A DNA stretch of 64,000 bases, from NCBI RefSeq assembly GCF_003324565.1, contig NZ_QOLA01000007.1, positions 124,001 to 188,000 of the forward strand. Reading direction: 5' to 3'. The number at the start of each line of letters is the position of its first letter. The first letter of the stretch is position 1. Both the position numbers and the translations under genes were made by a program. The DNA is from Streptomyces sp. SDr-06 (GTDB taxonomy: Bacteria; Actinomycetota; Actinomycetes; Streptomycetales; Streptomycetaceae). Below the pieces are notes generated by a model. It made no database searches. It was given only the letters and a program-made list of their open reading frames with translations, and had not been told where the DNA came from. This document shows positions 40,350 through 49,367 of the stretch, in pieces.

Positions 40350-41672
40350 TCACCGGGCGCGCCGCGGGGTCACGGTCATGCGGATGTCGTCGGCGGCCCA
40401 CAGGACGAACCGTTCGACGGGAGTCACCTCATGACCGGGCACCGGCCGGAAACGGAAGCGCTTGAGCAGGACGGCAAGGACCAGTTGGGCCTCGACCGTG
40501 GCCAGGGCCGCGCCCTCGCAGCCGCGCGGCCCGAACCCGAAGGGGACGTAGGCCAGCCTCGGCCGCTTGGCCACCTCCTGCGGGGTGAAGCGCTCGGGCC
40601 GGAACCTCTCGGGCTCGGGCCAGTGGAGCGGGTTCATGTGTATGGCCCAGAACGGATAGAAGACCGTCGCACCGGCCGGGATTTCGTAGTCGCCCAGGTC
40701 GATGGCCTCGTCGGTCTCCCGCGCACCGTAGGGGCCCGGCGGACGGAGCCGCATCGACTCCTTCAGGACCATGTCCAGCTGGGTCAGCCGGCGCAGGTCG
40801 GCGTAGGCGGGCGCCGTGCGGTCACCGAGTACGTCGTCGAGCTCGTCGGCGACGCGCTCGGCCACGTCCGGGTGGTCGCCGAGCAGGTGCAGGGTCCAGG
40901 AGATGGCCACGCCGGTGGTGTGGTGTGCGGCGAGGAGCGACATCATGACCGTGTCGCGGATCCGTGCGGGCCGCTCGCCCGCCGACACGAGCGCCCCGAT
41001 CAGATCGCTCCGGTCGGCGCCACCGCCCGAGCGGTGTGCCGCGACGATCCGGTCAACCGCCGTGCGCAGATGGGTGAGCGCCTCCGCCGCCCGCTCGGCG
41101 CGCTCCTCCCCGGGGTCCGGGCCGGCCACCTCGTAGAGCCGTCCCAGGTACTCGGTGAGCACCACCTCGAAGGCGTCGATGACACTGTCCGGTGCCGCGT
41201 CGTCCCCGCCCAGCGCGTACGCGCAGATCATGCGCAGGGCCAGCGCGGTGAGGTCCTTCTGCAGGGCCACGGGCTCGTGCCCGGCCTTCCCGGCCCACTG
41301 GTCCGCGAGCGCGGTCGTCAGCGCGGTGAAGCGGGCGAAGTGGCGCTCGTGGGAGGGGCGTCCGGCGAGCACGGACAACAGCAGGCGCCGCCACGGGGTG
41401 TGCTCGTCGGCGGGCAGCACTTGGAGGTTGCCCGCCTCGAAAAGCGGGGTCAGGAAGTCGAAGAGTCGCTCCGGGCGTTGGTCGAGGTGAGCGGTCGCCT
41501 CCAGGAGGACGGGGTCGGCGATGGACACGGCCGTATCCGCGCCCGGCAGCTGGAACCGTACGACGGGGCCGTACTGGGCGTGCAGCCACCGCTGGTAGTG
41601 GTGCAGGCCCCCCGCTGCCGCGATGGCGCCGACCCCGCCGTCCGTCCGGGGGTCGGGACCGGGGATGTCCAT
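40350..41672 (-). CDS. Cytochrome P450
   Basis: A 440-residue protein. The heme motif FGFGPRGCEG places the cysteine ligand at residue 385; the K-helix E-S-M-R is near residue 310; PERFRPERF is the aromatic motif. The I-helix reads LLAAHHTTG, with His-His before the usual Thr pair, so the proton-delivery groove has unusual residues. There is no membrane anchor, as expected for a soluble bacterial P450. No ferredoxin or reductase gene is adjacent. The substrate is unknown. It converges with the VOC fusion gene, 15 bases apart. Confidence 0.95.
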   Translation of the reverse strand: MDIPGPDPRTDGGVGAIAAAGGLHHYQRWLHAQYGPVVRFQLPGADTAVSIADPVLLEATAHLDQRPERLFDFLTPLFEAGNLQVLPADEHTPWRRLLLSVLAGRPSHERHFARFTALTTALADQWAGKAGHEPVALQKDLTALALRMICAYALGGDDAAPDSVIDAFEVVLTEYLGRLYEVAGPDPGEERAERAAEALTHLRTAVDRIVAAHRSGGGADRSDLIGALVSAGERPARIRDTVMMSLLAAHHTTGVAISWTLHLLGDHPDVAERVADELDDVLGDRTAPAYADLRRLTQLDMVLKESMRLRPPGPYGARETDEAIDLGDYEIPAGATVFYPFWAIHMNPLHWPEPERFRPERFTPQEVAKRPRLAYVPFGFGPRGCEGAALATVEAQLVLAVLLKRFRFRPVPGHEVTPVERFVLWAADDIRMTVTPRRAR

Positions 41673-42049
41673 GGCGGCTCCTCATGGCCGAAGGGACGAA
41701 TGTGGGGACGGGCCCGCTCGTCCGCCTCCGCGCGCTGCGGAACAGCCAACTTCAAGGAGCCGTACGGGACAAGAGCGCGACCTTGCGCCTTGCCCCCGAA
41801 GCACCGGGAACGTTCCGGACCGGCGCCGGAGCCGTCGGACGGGCGGTGAACGGACGACGTTGCGCCGGAAATGGGCGGTGGCCCCCGCGGCAGCGTCACC
41901 GGAAGACCCGCCCGGAACTGGGCCGGAGCGCAGGGGACCGCCCCTGACTCGGGGTGGGAATTCGGCCAGATAACAGGAGTTGACCAATGGTCAGGATGTG
42001 TAACGTTCGAAGCGAGTGAGCAACGGTGACACGCGGCAAGGAGGGGGCA
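41673..42049. other. Divergent intergenic region between P450 and FHA-kinase genes
   Basis: About 380 bases, no gene supported. It has the small dyad TGACC-AAT-GGTCA (41983-41995) about 55 bases before the FHA-like gene. No convincing -35/-10 pair was found; a weak GGAAT/GTT pair near 41959 was rejected. Confidence 0.5.
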
Positions 42050-42856
42050 GTGAGCGGGGTAGTGATCTATCTGCCGCAGGCGACGGGGGAGTCGGCGGGT
42101 GAGCCGTCGGGCGACGCGGTGACGCTGCGCCTGGGACCCGGCGAGGTGGCACGGTTCGGGCGGGGCTCCGCGTCGACCCCCGTCGAACTCCGCCTCGACG
42201 ACGAGGCGATCTCCCGGCTCGCCGGGGAGATCCGGGTGACCGACGACCACTGGCAGCTCAGCAACCTCAGCGCGACGCAGAGCTATCTGGTGGAGAACCC
42301 GGAGGGCGCGGGGGAGTATCTGCGGGTTCCGCCCCGGCGGGCCGGGGCGCCCATCCCCTTCGAGTTCTCGCGGGTCGTGCTGCCCACCCGCCGCAACGCC
42401 ACGGTCTCCTTCCAGGTGTTCGCCCCCGACCACGTCTATCTGGATCCGGACAGCCTGGGCGGCCAGTGGGGGAGCCGCACCCTCACGGCGTACTCCCTGG
42501 ACGAGACGGCCCTGTACTTCCTCATCCTTGTCGCGCTCTGCGAGCCCCGGCTGCGGGACGAGTCGCCCGTCGCGGTGCCGACCACGCCGCAGATCGTCGA
42601 GCGGCTCAAGGGGCACCCCGCGTGCGCCCGGCTCACAGCGCGTGCGGTCAGCTCGCACATCGACTACCTGGCCGACGAGAAGATGCGGATCAGCGCGCCC
42701 GCCGAGTCCGGTCCCCGAAGGGAGGCCCGCCGCAACGGCAAACGCGAGGCGATCGTCGGTCTGGTGCTGCGGTTCGGTCTCGTACGGGAGGAACACCTCG
42801 CGCTGCTGCCGTCCCGGACCGGGGCGACGGCGCAGGAACGGGGGGCCGCGGGATGA
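42050..42856 (+). CDS. FHA-like domain protein partnered with a kinase
   Basis: A 268-residue protein; GTG 42050 has AAGGAGGGGG upstream (an upstream GTG at 42026 is weaker). The N-terminal half reads as an FHA-like beta sandwich (VTLRLGPGEVARFGRGSASTPVELRLDDEAISRLAGEIRVTDDHWQLSNLSAT), including the R-F-G-R-G and S-R-L elements, though the usual H is not clear. The second half has a winged-helix-like region (ERLKGHPACARLTARAVSSHIDYLADEKMRI). Such pairs, with a Ser/Thr kinase 48 bases downstream, suggest the FHA domain binds phosphothreonine made by the partner. Confidence 0.75.
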   Translation: MSGVVIYLPQATGESAGEPSGDAVTLRLGPGEVARFGRGSASTPVELRLDDEAISRLAGEIRVTDDHWQLSNLSATQSYLVENPEGAGEYLRVPPRRAGAPIPFEFSRVVLPTRRNATVSFQVFAPDHVYLDPDSLGGQWGSRTLTAYSLDETALYFLILVALCEPRLRDESPVAVPTTPQIVERLKGHPACARLTARAVSSHIDYLADEKMRISAPAESGPRREARRNGKREAIVGLVLRFGLVREEHLALLPSRTGATAQERGAAG

Positions 42857-42904
42857 GGCGCGAAGGCGCGCACGGGGGCGGCCGGAGGACCGGAGGGGGA
42901 CACG

Positions 42905-44344
42905 GTGCACGGTCCGGCCGACACTTCGGGAAGTGACCGCACGGAGCTCCTTCCGGGCGGGTACCGCGTGGGGCGCTGGGAGGTCACCGAGCCGATCGGC
43001 ACGGGCGGCTGGGCAACGGTCTACGCCGGGCGCGCGGTCGAGGACGGCGAGGACGGCTCCGGGGCGGCCGGGGAAGCCGTCGCGCTCAAGGTGCTGCCGA
43101 CCGCCGACCTGGCCCCGAGCCAGGCCCGTAGGGTCGCCGAGTCCGCCCGGCGGGAGGTCGAGTTCGGCCGCAGGTCCTCCCACCCGAGCCTGATCCGCCT
43201 GCTGGACACGGTGGTGCTCGGCGAACCCGACCACCCGTCCCTGGACGGCGCCATCGTGCTGGTCATGGAGCGGGCCGAACACAGCCTGCGCGACCTGCTC
43301 ACCGCCGGTGTGTCCGGGGCCGAGGCCGGCCGGCTGGTCACCGGGATCTGCGAGGGGCTCGCCCATCTGCACCGCAGCGGATGGGTGCACGGCGACCTCA
43401 AGCCGGACAACATCCTGCTCATGGCGGACGGTTCGGTGAAGCTCTCCGACTTCGGGCTCGTCACGCGGCTGACCGGCACCCACGGCACCCACGGGTACGC
43501 GCCGCCGATGGGCACCTTCGACTACCTTCCGCCCGAGCGCTGGAAGGCGCCGCTCGGCGAGCACGGCGTCGAAGTCCGGCCGAGCGCCGACATCTGGGCG
43601 CTGGGCATCACCCTGCACGAGCTGTTCGCGTCCGGCGCCTCGCCGTTTCCCGGCGCCACCCCCATGGCCCGCGGCGCCGCGGCCCAGGAGTACGCCGACG
43701 GCCGGGCGCCGCTGCGCCTGGACGGCGCGGTGCCGCCGTTCTGGCGGACGCTGGCCGCCGACTGCCTGGCCCCGACGCATGCCGCACGTGCCGAGCACAC
43801 CGCCGAGAGCCTGCTGGCGCGGATCGCCGCCGCGCCGCCCGACGCAACGGACAACGCGCGGCGCTCCCCGCGGCCGATGCCCCACCGGCGCAGAGCGACC
43901 CGCGCCGCGCTCGTCACCCTCGCGGTGTGCGCGGTGGGCGCGACGGTCTGGCCGCACCTCATGGGCGACGGCCCCTCCGGCGGGCCGGGTGCGCGGGCCG
44001 GATCCGGCGGCCGGATCCGGGTGTTCAACGCCGAGCAGAGCTGCCGCGGTCGCGACGACCGAGAACCGCAGTGCAGCCTCGGCCTTGCCATCGATCCCAC
44101 GCGCCCCTACACCATCGACAACGTCGTACCGACCCGGGTGTGGGACGGCGACGAGCTCGCCGTCGACTGCCGCTTCAGCCGCGGCATGGTGATCATCGAC
44201 GAGTCGGACATGAAGTCCGCCGACTGGTACCAGGTCCGGTTGCCGCAGGGCTCCGCACGCCCCACCGCCTGGCTGCCCGCCGTGCGCACGAAGGACCGTC
44301 CGCCGGTCCCCGACTGCGGGCCTCCCGCCCCCTCCGCACGGTGA
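42905..44344 (+). CDS. Membrane-anchored Ser/Thr protein kinase with HGD catalytic loop
   Basis: A 479-residue protein with GTG start. The kinase domain has the glycine loop GTGGWATVY, the Lys in ALKVLP, the catalytic loop WVHGDLKPDNILL (the typical HRD Arg is Gly), DFG, and PPERW. A single helix (ALVTLAVCAVGATVWPHLMG, residues ~335-355) anchors it, leaving an extracellular C-terminal domain with a Cys pair (SCRGRDDREPQCS) and a WYQVRLP repeat. The HGD variant occurs in some active bacterial kinases. The extracellular part is probably a sensor for an unknown signal. The FHA-like protein is the likely partner. Confidence 0.9.
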   Translation: MHGPADTSGSDRTELLPGGYRVGRWEVTEPIGTGGWATVYAGRAVEDGEDGSGAAGEAVALKVLPTADLAPSQARRVAESARREVEFGRRSSHPSLIRLLDTVVLGEPDHPSLDGAIVLVMERAEHSLRDLLTAGVSGAEAGRLVTGICEGLAHLHRSGWVHGDLKPDNILLMADGSVKLSDFGLVTRLTGTHGTHGYAPPMGTFDYLPPERWKAPLGEHGVEVRPSADIWALGITLHELFASGASPFPGATPMARGAAAQEYADGRAPLRLDGAVPPFWRTLAADCLAPTHAARAEHTAESLLARIAAAPPDATDNARRSPRPMPHRRRATRAALVTLAVCAVGATVWPHLMGDGPSGGPGARAGSGGRIRVFNAEQSCRGRDDREPQCSLGLAIDPTRPYTIDNVVPTRVWDGDELAVDCRFSRGMVIIDESDMKSADWYQVRLPQGSARPTAWLPAVRTKDRPPVPDCGPPAPSAR

Positions 44345-44617
44345 GGGGCCCCGGCCCACCGGGGACCCCCACCGCTCCGGGGTGTCCGAGGCCCTCCCCC
44401 GTAACGCCGCAGTCAACTGCCGTACCCAGCAAGGGGAATGGGCCACGGCGGCGGAGCATCGGCGCCTCCGCAGTCCATCGCGGATGCCTCCGCTCGTCAC
44501 TCCGGATCGTTCCGGATACCGGACCCGACGGCCCGCGACTACCGTGCGGACCGTCCGCCCCCGGACCGCACCCACCTCTCACCCGGCCCATGAGCCGCAC
44601 ACCACCAGGAGGTTCTG

Positions 44618-45613
44618 TTGAGCGAGCACCGCCCCTCCCGCAGGAATGTTCTGAAGGCCGTCGGCGGAGCCTCCGCCGCGTTCGCCCTCGGTGCCGGAAC
44701 CGTCCTTTCGACGGCGTCCGCGGCCAGCGCGGCCGACGACGGCTTCGGGCTGCGCATCGTCGACCGCGGCGAGGGTGACCCCCGTATGTGGTACTACCGC
44801 TTCCAGACCGCCGAGATCGGCTGGCAGCCCGCCGTCAACGTGCTGCTCCCCGACGACTACCACACCAGCGGTCGCACCTACCCCGTCCTGTACCTGCTGC
44901 ACGGTGGCGGCAACGACCAGGACTTCATCACCTTCGACCGCCTCCACATCCGCGACTGGACGGCGGGCAAGCCGCTGATCGTGGTGATGCCCGACGGCGG
45001 CCACGCGGGCTGGTACTCCAACCCCGTCACCTCCCTCGCCGGCCCGCGGAACTGGGAGAGCTTCCACATCAACCAGCTCATCCCCTGGATCGACGCGAAC
45101 TTCAGGACCTACGGCGAGTACGAGGGCCGCGCCGTCTCCGGGTTCTCGATGGGCGGCTTCGGCGCGCTGAAGTACGCGGCCAAGTACTGGGGCCACTTCG
45201 CCTCGGTGAGCTCCCACTCCGGCCCGGCCAGCCTGCGCGGCAACGCAGGCGGCATCGCGGGCGGCGTCGTGCACTGGGCGAACGCCTCCTCCGCCGCGAT
45301 CGAACTGAACGGCGGCACCGTCTACGGCGTTCCCTGGGATCAGAACCGGGTCAGCATGGACAACCCCTGCGAGCGGGTCGAGAGCTACCGCAACAAGCGG
45401 ATCTTCATGGTCGCGGGCACCAGTCCCGAGCCCACCTTCTGGGACACCTTCAACGAGACCGCCGTCCTGGAGACCCAGCGGGAGTGGCGCGGCTACCTCG
45501 ACCGGGCGGGCATCCCGCACGAGTGGTACGAGGTGCCCGGCGGCCACTTCGTCCGCCCTGACCTGTTCATCCGCGACCTCGACGGCATCGTCGGCCGGCT
45601 CCGCAAGGCGTAG
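44618..45613 (+). CDS. Tat-exported esterase (alpha/beta hydrolase, antigen 85/acetyl xylan esterase-like)
   Basis: A 331-residue protein starting at a TTG with AGGAGG upstream. The Tat signal is SRRNVLKAVGGASAAFALGAGTVLSTASAASA, with a twin Arg and A-x-A cleavage near residue 40. The mature domain has YPVLYLLHGGGNDQ (oxyanion), IVVMPDGGHAGWY, SGFSMGGFGALKYA (nucleophile Ser), and EWYEVPGGHFVRPD (catalytic His). It belongs to the PF00756 esterase group that includes feruloyl/acetyl xylan esterases and mycolyltransferases. It is probably secreted folded and acts on a polysaccharide or a lipid ester. Confidence 0.92.
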   Translation: MSEHRPSRRNVLKAVGGASAAFALGAGTVLSTASAASAADDGFGLRIVDRGEGDPRMWYYRFQTAEIGWQPAVNVLLPDDYHTSGRTYPVLYLLHGGGNDQDFITFDRLHIRDWTAGKPLIVVMPDGGHAGWYSNPVTSLAGPRNWESFHINQLIPWIDANFRTYGEYEGRAVSGFSMGGFGALKYAAKYWGHFASVSSHSGPASLRGNAGGIAGGVVHWANASSAAIELNGGTVYGVPWDQNRVSMDNPCERVESYRNKRIFMVAGTSPEPTFWDTFNETAVLETQREWRGYLDRAGIPHEWYEVPGGHFVRPDLFIRDLDGIVGRLRKA

Positions 45614-45635
45614 CGCGGGCGACCGGATACGGGCC

Positions 45636-45697
45636 GGCGGGCCGGGATCGGTCGGACTCCGGGGGAAACCCGGAGCCCGGCCCGGTCCCGGCCCGCC
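45636..45697. terminator. Large compound terminator hairpin after the esterase gene
   Basis: An outer stem, GGCGGGCCGGGA (45636-45647) with TCCCGGCCCGCC (45686-45697), encloses an inner stem, CTCCGGG (45657-45663) with CCCGGAG (45669-45675). Both are perfect. This should be a very strong stop. Confidence 0.85.
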
Positions 45698-45753
45698 GCC
45701 ATGTCCGGGTGAACTCCGGGTGAGCCGCGTCTCACCTGCACGGCTCCGCTTGT

Positions 45754-45773
45754 CTATGCAACGAGTTGCATAG
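45754..45773. promoter_or_regulatory. PadR operator candidate
   Basis: CTATGCAACGAGTTGCATAG is a perfect inverted repeat with 8-base arms and a 4-base centre, ending 12 bases before the padR start. It is AT-rich against its surroundings and likely gives autorepression. It may overlap the promoter, since TCTATG could act as part of a -10 region. Confidence 0.65.
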
Positions 45774-45785
45774 AAGGATTCGGGC

Positions 45786-46340
45786 ATGGCGCTTGAGCAC
45801 GCGATCCTCGTCTCGCTGTTGGAGAAGCCGGGCTCCGGCTACGAGCTGGCCCGGCGCTTCGACCGCTCCATCGGCTATTTCTGGGCCGCCACGCACCAGC
45901 AGATCTACCGCATCCTCAAGCGCATGGAGAACGACGGCTGGATCGACGCCCGCGAGGTGGCGCAGCAGAACCGGCCGGACAAGAAGGAGTACTCCGTCTC
46001 CGCACCCGGCCGGGCCGCGCTCTCGCAGTGGCTGCACGAGCCGATCGAACCGGAGAGCGTCCGGCACGAACTCGCCGTGAAGATCCGCGGCGCGGCCTTC
46101 GACGACCCGGCCGCGCTGCTCCACGAGGTGGAGCGGCACCGCCAGGTACACGCCGACCGGCTCGCGCACTACCTGGCGGGGGAGCGGCGTGACTTCACGG
46201 GCCCCGAGGCCCCCGAGACCGACGCCGGACGAGAGCTCCAGCACGTCGTGCTGCGCGGCGGCATCGCCTACGAGCGGATGACCCTCGCCTGGCTCGACGA
46301 CGTGATCGCCACCCTCCACCGGCTCGGTTCCGGGCACTGA
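45786..46340 (+). CDS. PadR-family transcriptional regulator
   Basis: A 184-residue protein. The winged helix MALEHAILVSLLEKPGSGYELARRFDRSIGYFWAATHQQIYRILKRMENDGWIDARE is the PadR signature. The C-terminal part (AALLHEVERHRQVHADRLAHYLAGERRDF) is the helical dimerisation domain of the Vir_act_alpha_C type. It is followed 97 bases later by the acyl-CoA dehydrogenase gene, which it probably regulates together with itself through the palindrome at 45754. Confidence 0.95.
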   Translation: MALEHAILVSLLEKPGSGYELARRFDRSIGYFWAATHQQIYRILKRMENDGWIDAREVAQQNRPDKKEYSVSAPGRAALSQWLHEPIEPESVRHELAVKIRGAAFDDPAALLHEVERHRQVHADRLAHYLAGERRDFTGPEAPETDAGRELQHVVLRGGIAYERMTLAWLDDVIATLHRLGSGH

Positions 46341-46437
46341 ACCGCGCCGGCGGGCACGCGCGGTTCTGCCCGTCCTCCTCCCGCACGCATCCGACGACCT
46401 CCCGCACCCCTCCCCACCTCCCGAGCCGGAAAGGCGA

Positions 46438-48168
46438 ATGGCCATGGCCGACGCGCTGCTGTTCAACCCGCACACCTACGACCCGACCCACTTCGACCCC
46501 GAGACCCGCAGGCTGCTGCGCGCCACCGTCGACTGGTTCGAGCAGCGCGGCAAGCGCCGGCTGATCGAGGACTACCGCTCCCGCGCCTGGCTGGCGGACT
46601 TCCTCGCCTTCTCCGCCAAGGAAGGGCTCTTCGCGACCTTCCTCACCCCGGCCTCGGCCGCCGCTCCGGACCAGGCGGACAAGCGCTGGGACACCGCCCG
46701 GATCGCCGCGCTCAATGAGATCTTCGGCTTCTACGGGCTCGACTACTGGTACGCCTGGCAGGTGACCATCCTGGGCCTCGGTCCGGTCTGGCAGAGCGAC
46801 AACGCCGCCGCCCGCACCCGTGCGGCCGAACTCCTCGACCAGGGCGAGGTGTTCGCCTTCGGCCTGTCCGAGAAGAGCCACGGCGCGGACATCTACTCCA
46901 CCGACATGCTCCTGGAGCCGAACGGCGACGGCGGGTTCCGGGCCACCGGCAGCAAGTACTACATCGGCAACGGCAACGCCGCCGGTCTCGTCTCCGTCTT
47001 CGGGCGCCGCACCGACGTCGAGGGCCCCGACGGCTACGTCTTCTTCGCCGCCGACAGCCGCCATGAGGCGTACCACCTGGTGAAGAACGTCGTGGACTCC
47101 TCGAAGTACGTCAGCGAGTTCCGCCTGGAGAACTACCCGGTCGGTGCCGAGGACGTCCTGCACACCGGCCGCGCCGCGTTCGACGCCGCGCTCAACACCG
47201 TCAACGTGGGCAAGTTCAACCTCTGCACCGCCTCCATCGGCATCTGCGAGCACGCGATGTACGAGGCGGTCACCCACGCGCACCACCGCGTCCTCTACGG
47301 CCGCCCGGTCACCGCCTTCCCGCATGTGCGCCGGGAGCTGACCGACGCGTACGTGCGCCTCGTCGGCATGAAGCTGTTCAGCGACCGCGCCGTGGACTAC
47401 TTCCGCTCCGCCGGGCCCGACGACCGCCGCTACCTCCTCTTTAACCCCATGACGAAGATGAAGGTGACCACGGAGGGCGAGAAGGTCATCGACCTGATGT
47501 GGGACGTCATCGCCGCCAAGGGCTTCGAGAAGGACAACTACTTCGCGCAGGCGGCCGTCGAGATCCGCGGTCTGCCCAAGCTGGAGGGCACGGTCCACGT
47601 CAACCTCGCCCTGATCCTCAAGTTCATGGGCAACCACCTGCTGAACCCCGCCGAGTACGCCCCCGTACCGACCCGGCTCGACGCGGCCGACGACGCGTTC
47701 CTCTTCGAGCAGGGACCGGCGCGCGGCCTGGGCGCCATCCGCTTCCACGACTGGCGCACCGCGTTCGACGCGTACGCGGAGGTCCCCAACGTGGGCCGCT
47801 TCCGCGAACAGGCCGACGCGCTCTGCGAGTTCGTCGCCACGGCCGCCCCGGACGAGGAGCAGAGCCGCGACCTCGACCTGCTGCTCGCCGTGGGCCAGCT
47901 GTTCGCCCTGGTCGTGCACGGGCAGCTGATCCTGGAGCAGGCGCGCCTGACCGGCCTGGAGCAGGACGTGCTCGACGAGCTCTTCGCCGTTCTCGTCCGC
48001 GACTTCTCGGCGCACGCCGTCGAGCTGCACGGCAAGGACTCCGCGACCGAGGCGCAGCAGAGCTGGGCGCTGGGCGCGGTCCGGCGCCCGATCGTGGACG
48101 AGGCCCGCTCGGCCCGCGTGTGGGACCGCGTCGAGGCGCTGGCCGGGGCGTACGAGATGGCGCCGTAG
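46438..48168 (+). CDS. Acyl-CoA dehydrogenase family protein
   Basis: A 576-residue flavoprotein; ATG at 46438 follows GGAAAGGCGA (a second ATG two codons later is possible). Typical elements are FGLSEKSHGADIYSTDMLL (FAD and substrate binding), TGSKYYIGNGNAAGLVSVFGRRTD, the helical FPHVRRELTDAYVRLVGMKLFSDRAVDYF, and MWDVIAAKGFEKDN. It is longer than the usual 380-residue enzymes and resembles long-chain or ACAD10/11-like bacterial forms. It is probably for fatty acid or an acyl xenobiotic. PadR control is likely. Confidence 0.9.
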   Translation: MAMADALLFNPHTYDPTHFDPETRRLLRATVDWFEQRGKRRLIEDYRSRAWLADFLAFSAKEGLFATFLTPASAAAPDQADKRWDTARIAALNEIFGFYGLDYWYAWQVTILGLGPVWQSDNAAARTRAAELLDQGEVFAFGLSEKSHGADIYSTDMLLEPNGDGGFRATGSKYYIGNGNAAGLVSVFGRRTDVEGPDGYVFFAADSRHEAYHLVKNVVDSSKYVSEFRLENYPVGAEDVLHTGRAAFDAALNTVNVGKFNLCTASIGICEHAMYEAVTHAHHRVLYGRPVTAFPHVRRELTDAYVRLVGMKLFSDRAVDYFRSAGPDDRRYLLFNPMTKMKVTTEGEKVIDLMWDVIAAKGFEKDNYFAQAAVEIRGLPKLEGTVHVNLALILKFMGNHLLNPAEYAPVPTRLDAADDAFLFEQGPARGLGAIRFHDWRTAFDAYAEVPNVGRFREQADALCEFVATAAPDEEQSRDLDLLLAVGQLFALVVHGQLILEQARLTGLEQDVLDELFAVLVRDFSAHAVELHGKDSATEAQQSWALGAVRRPIVDEARSARVWDRVEALAGAYEMAP

Positions 48169-48187
48169 CCCTCCCCGGACCTGGCCG

Positions 48188-48231
48188 CGCGCCCCAAGTC
48201 CCCGGCCATCACTCCGGGGACCTGGGGCGCG
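48188..48231. terminator. Long bidirectional terminator hairpin
   Basis: An 18-base left arm, CGCGCCCCAAGTCCCCGG (48188-48205), and right arm, CCGGGGACCTGGGGCGCG (48214-48231), pair with one mismatch around an 8-base loop. It lies between the convergent acyl-CoA dehydrogenase and MAB_1171c-like genes. Confidence 0.9.
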
Positions 48232-48260
48232 TCTCAACGGTCCCGGGCGAGCTGCCTCCC

Positions 48261-49367
48261 TCACACGGAGGCGGGGCTTCGGCCAGCCGCGGTCAGCTGT
48301 GCCAACGCGCGTGAGACCGCGGCCAGTTGACCTGCTTCCGCGTCCGTACCGATGCCGTTGCCCGGAGTGATGGAGGGAAGCCCGATGTCCGGGTCGTGGG
48401 CGGGCTGCCCCAGTGCCGTCCGGTCCAGGGCGGCCAGGATGGACGCAGCCCGCGTGGTGGCCGTGATGTCGGGGTCTGCCGCTTCCGGGCCCGCCAGGTG
48501 GGGGCGGAGGAGCAGCAGGCCGTCGTGGATTTCGATGACCCGGCGGTAGAGGGCCAACCCCAATGCGCCAGGGGCGAGTTCACCCGGGCCCCGGCGGGGC
48601 TGGAGCAGGGCGATCTCCGGGAAGGCGTGGTGCAGGGCGGACCACAGCGGCCCCAGGGCGCGGTAGGTGCGGTACGACCACCACCAGTGCCGCAGCGCGA
48701 CCCACGCCGCGGTGCTGCCGCCCGCGATGAGCAGTCCCGCACAGAGCATGCCCAGGATGGAGGAGACGGCGTCCTCGCCGTCCGTCTGGCGGCCGGTGAG
48801 GAGGGCGAGCCGGATGTCGTCGACCCCCCAGGCGGTCCACACCAGGCCCGCGGCAGCGCCGCAGCAGAGCAGTCGGAGCCCCACGCGCAGGGCTCCCGTG
48901 GCGCGCCGGGACCTGTGCAGCGCCGCCCGGCACAGGACCGCCGCGTGCCACGCCGGGTAGAGCGTGATCGCCGTGTTGTAGGCCGCCAGGTACGGCCGGT
49001 GGCGGGCGTCGACGAAGAGCTCTCCGGCAGCGTGCTGGATGTCGGCGGCCGAGAACAGCAGCACCAGCGCGACCAGCGTCAACCCGGCCGCGATCAGCTG
49101 GCGTTGGGCCGATCTGCCGGTCATCAGGCCGATGCAGGCGACCGCCGCCATGCGCAGGAGGTCGCCCGCGAGCGTGGGCAGGCCCGGCAGCCCGACCACC
49201 TCCTCGACGGCCAGGGCCGCGGCAGGGGTGAGAACGATGAGGGCCGCGCCCAGACAGAAAGCGAAACGGTGGACGTGCGGCTGGGCGGTGTTCTGGCGGC
49301 CGCCCCACCGGTACAGGCCGAACGCGCACAGCGCGAGAGCGGCGAGACACTGAAGGACGTCAGCCAC
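48261..49367 (-). CDS. MAB_1171c-type putative membrane transporter
   Basis: A 368-residue protein with about seven hydrophobic helices in the first 240 residues (VLQCLAALALCAFGLY; FAFCLGAALIVLTPAAALAV; LRMAAVACIGLM; IAAGLTLVALVLLFSA; and others), followed by a soluble C-terminal domain with RTYRALGPLWSALHHAFPEIALL and LYRRVIEIHDGLLLLRPHL. This pattern is that of the MAB_1171c family found next to XRE and ImmA/IrrE genes in actinobacteria. The role is unknown; the transporter label is only a family name. It overlaps the ImmA-like gene by eight bases. Confidence 0.82.
   Translation of the reverse strand: MADVLQCLAALALCAFGLYRWGGRQNTAQPHVHRFAFCLGAALIVLTPAAALAVEEVVGLPGLPTLAGDLLRMAAVACIGLMTGRSAQRQLIAAGLTLVALVLLFSAADIQHAAGELFVDARHRPYLAAYNTAITLYPAWHAAVLCRAALHRSRRATGALRVGLRLLCCGAAAGLVWTAWGVDDIRLALLTGRQTDGEDAVSSILGMLCAGLLIAGGSTAAWVALRHWWWSYRTYRALGPLWSALHHAFPEIALLQPRRGPGELAPGALGLALYRRVIEIHDGLLLLRPHLAGPEAADPDITATTRAASILAALDRTALGQPAHDPDIGLPSITPGNGIGTDAEAGQLAAVSRALAQLTAAGRSPASV

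Noticed and set aside
41959..41983. GGAAT-N17-GTT as a sigma-R-type promoter before the FHA-like gene
   Set aside because: The spacer is one base short of the usual 18 and a distant position to the start makes it weak; such matches are common by chance.
41450..44575. 1041-codon antisense open frame opposite P450-to-kinase genes
   Set aside because: It spans three real genes and their promoters on both strands; no motif and no ribosome site. A shadow of third-position GC.
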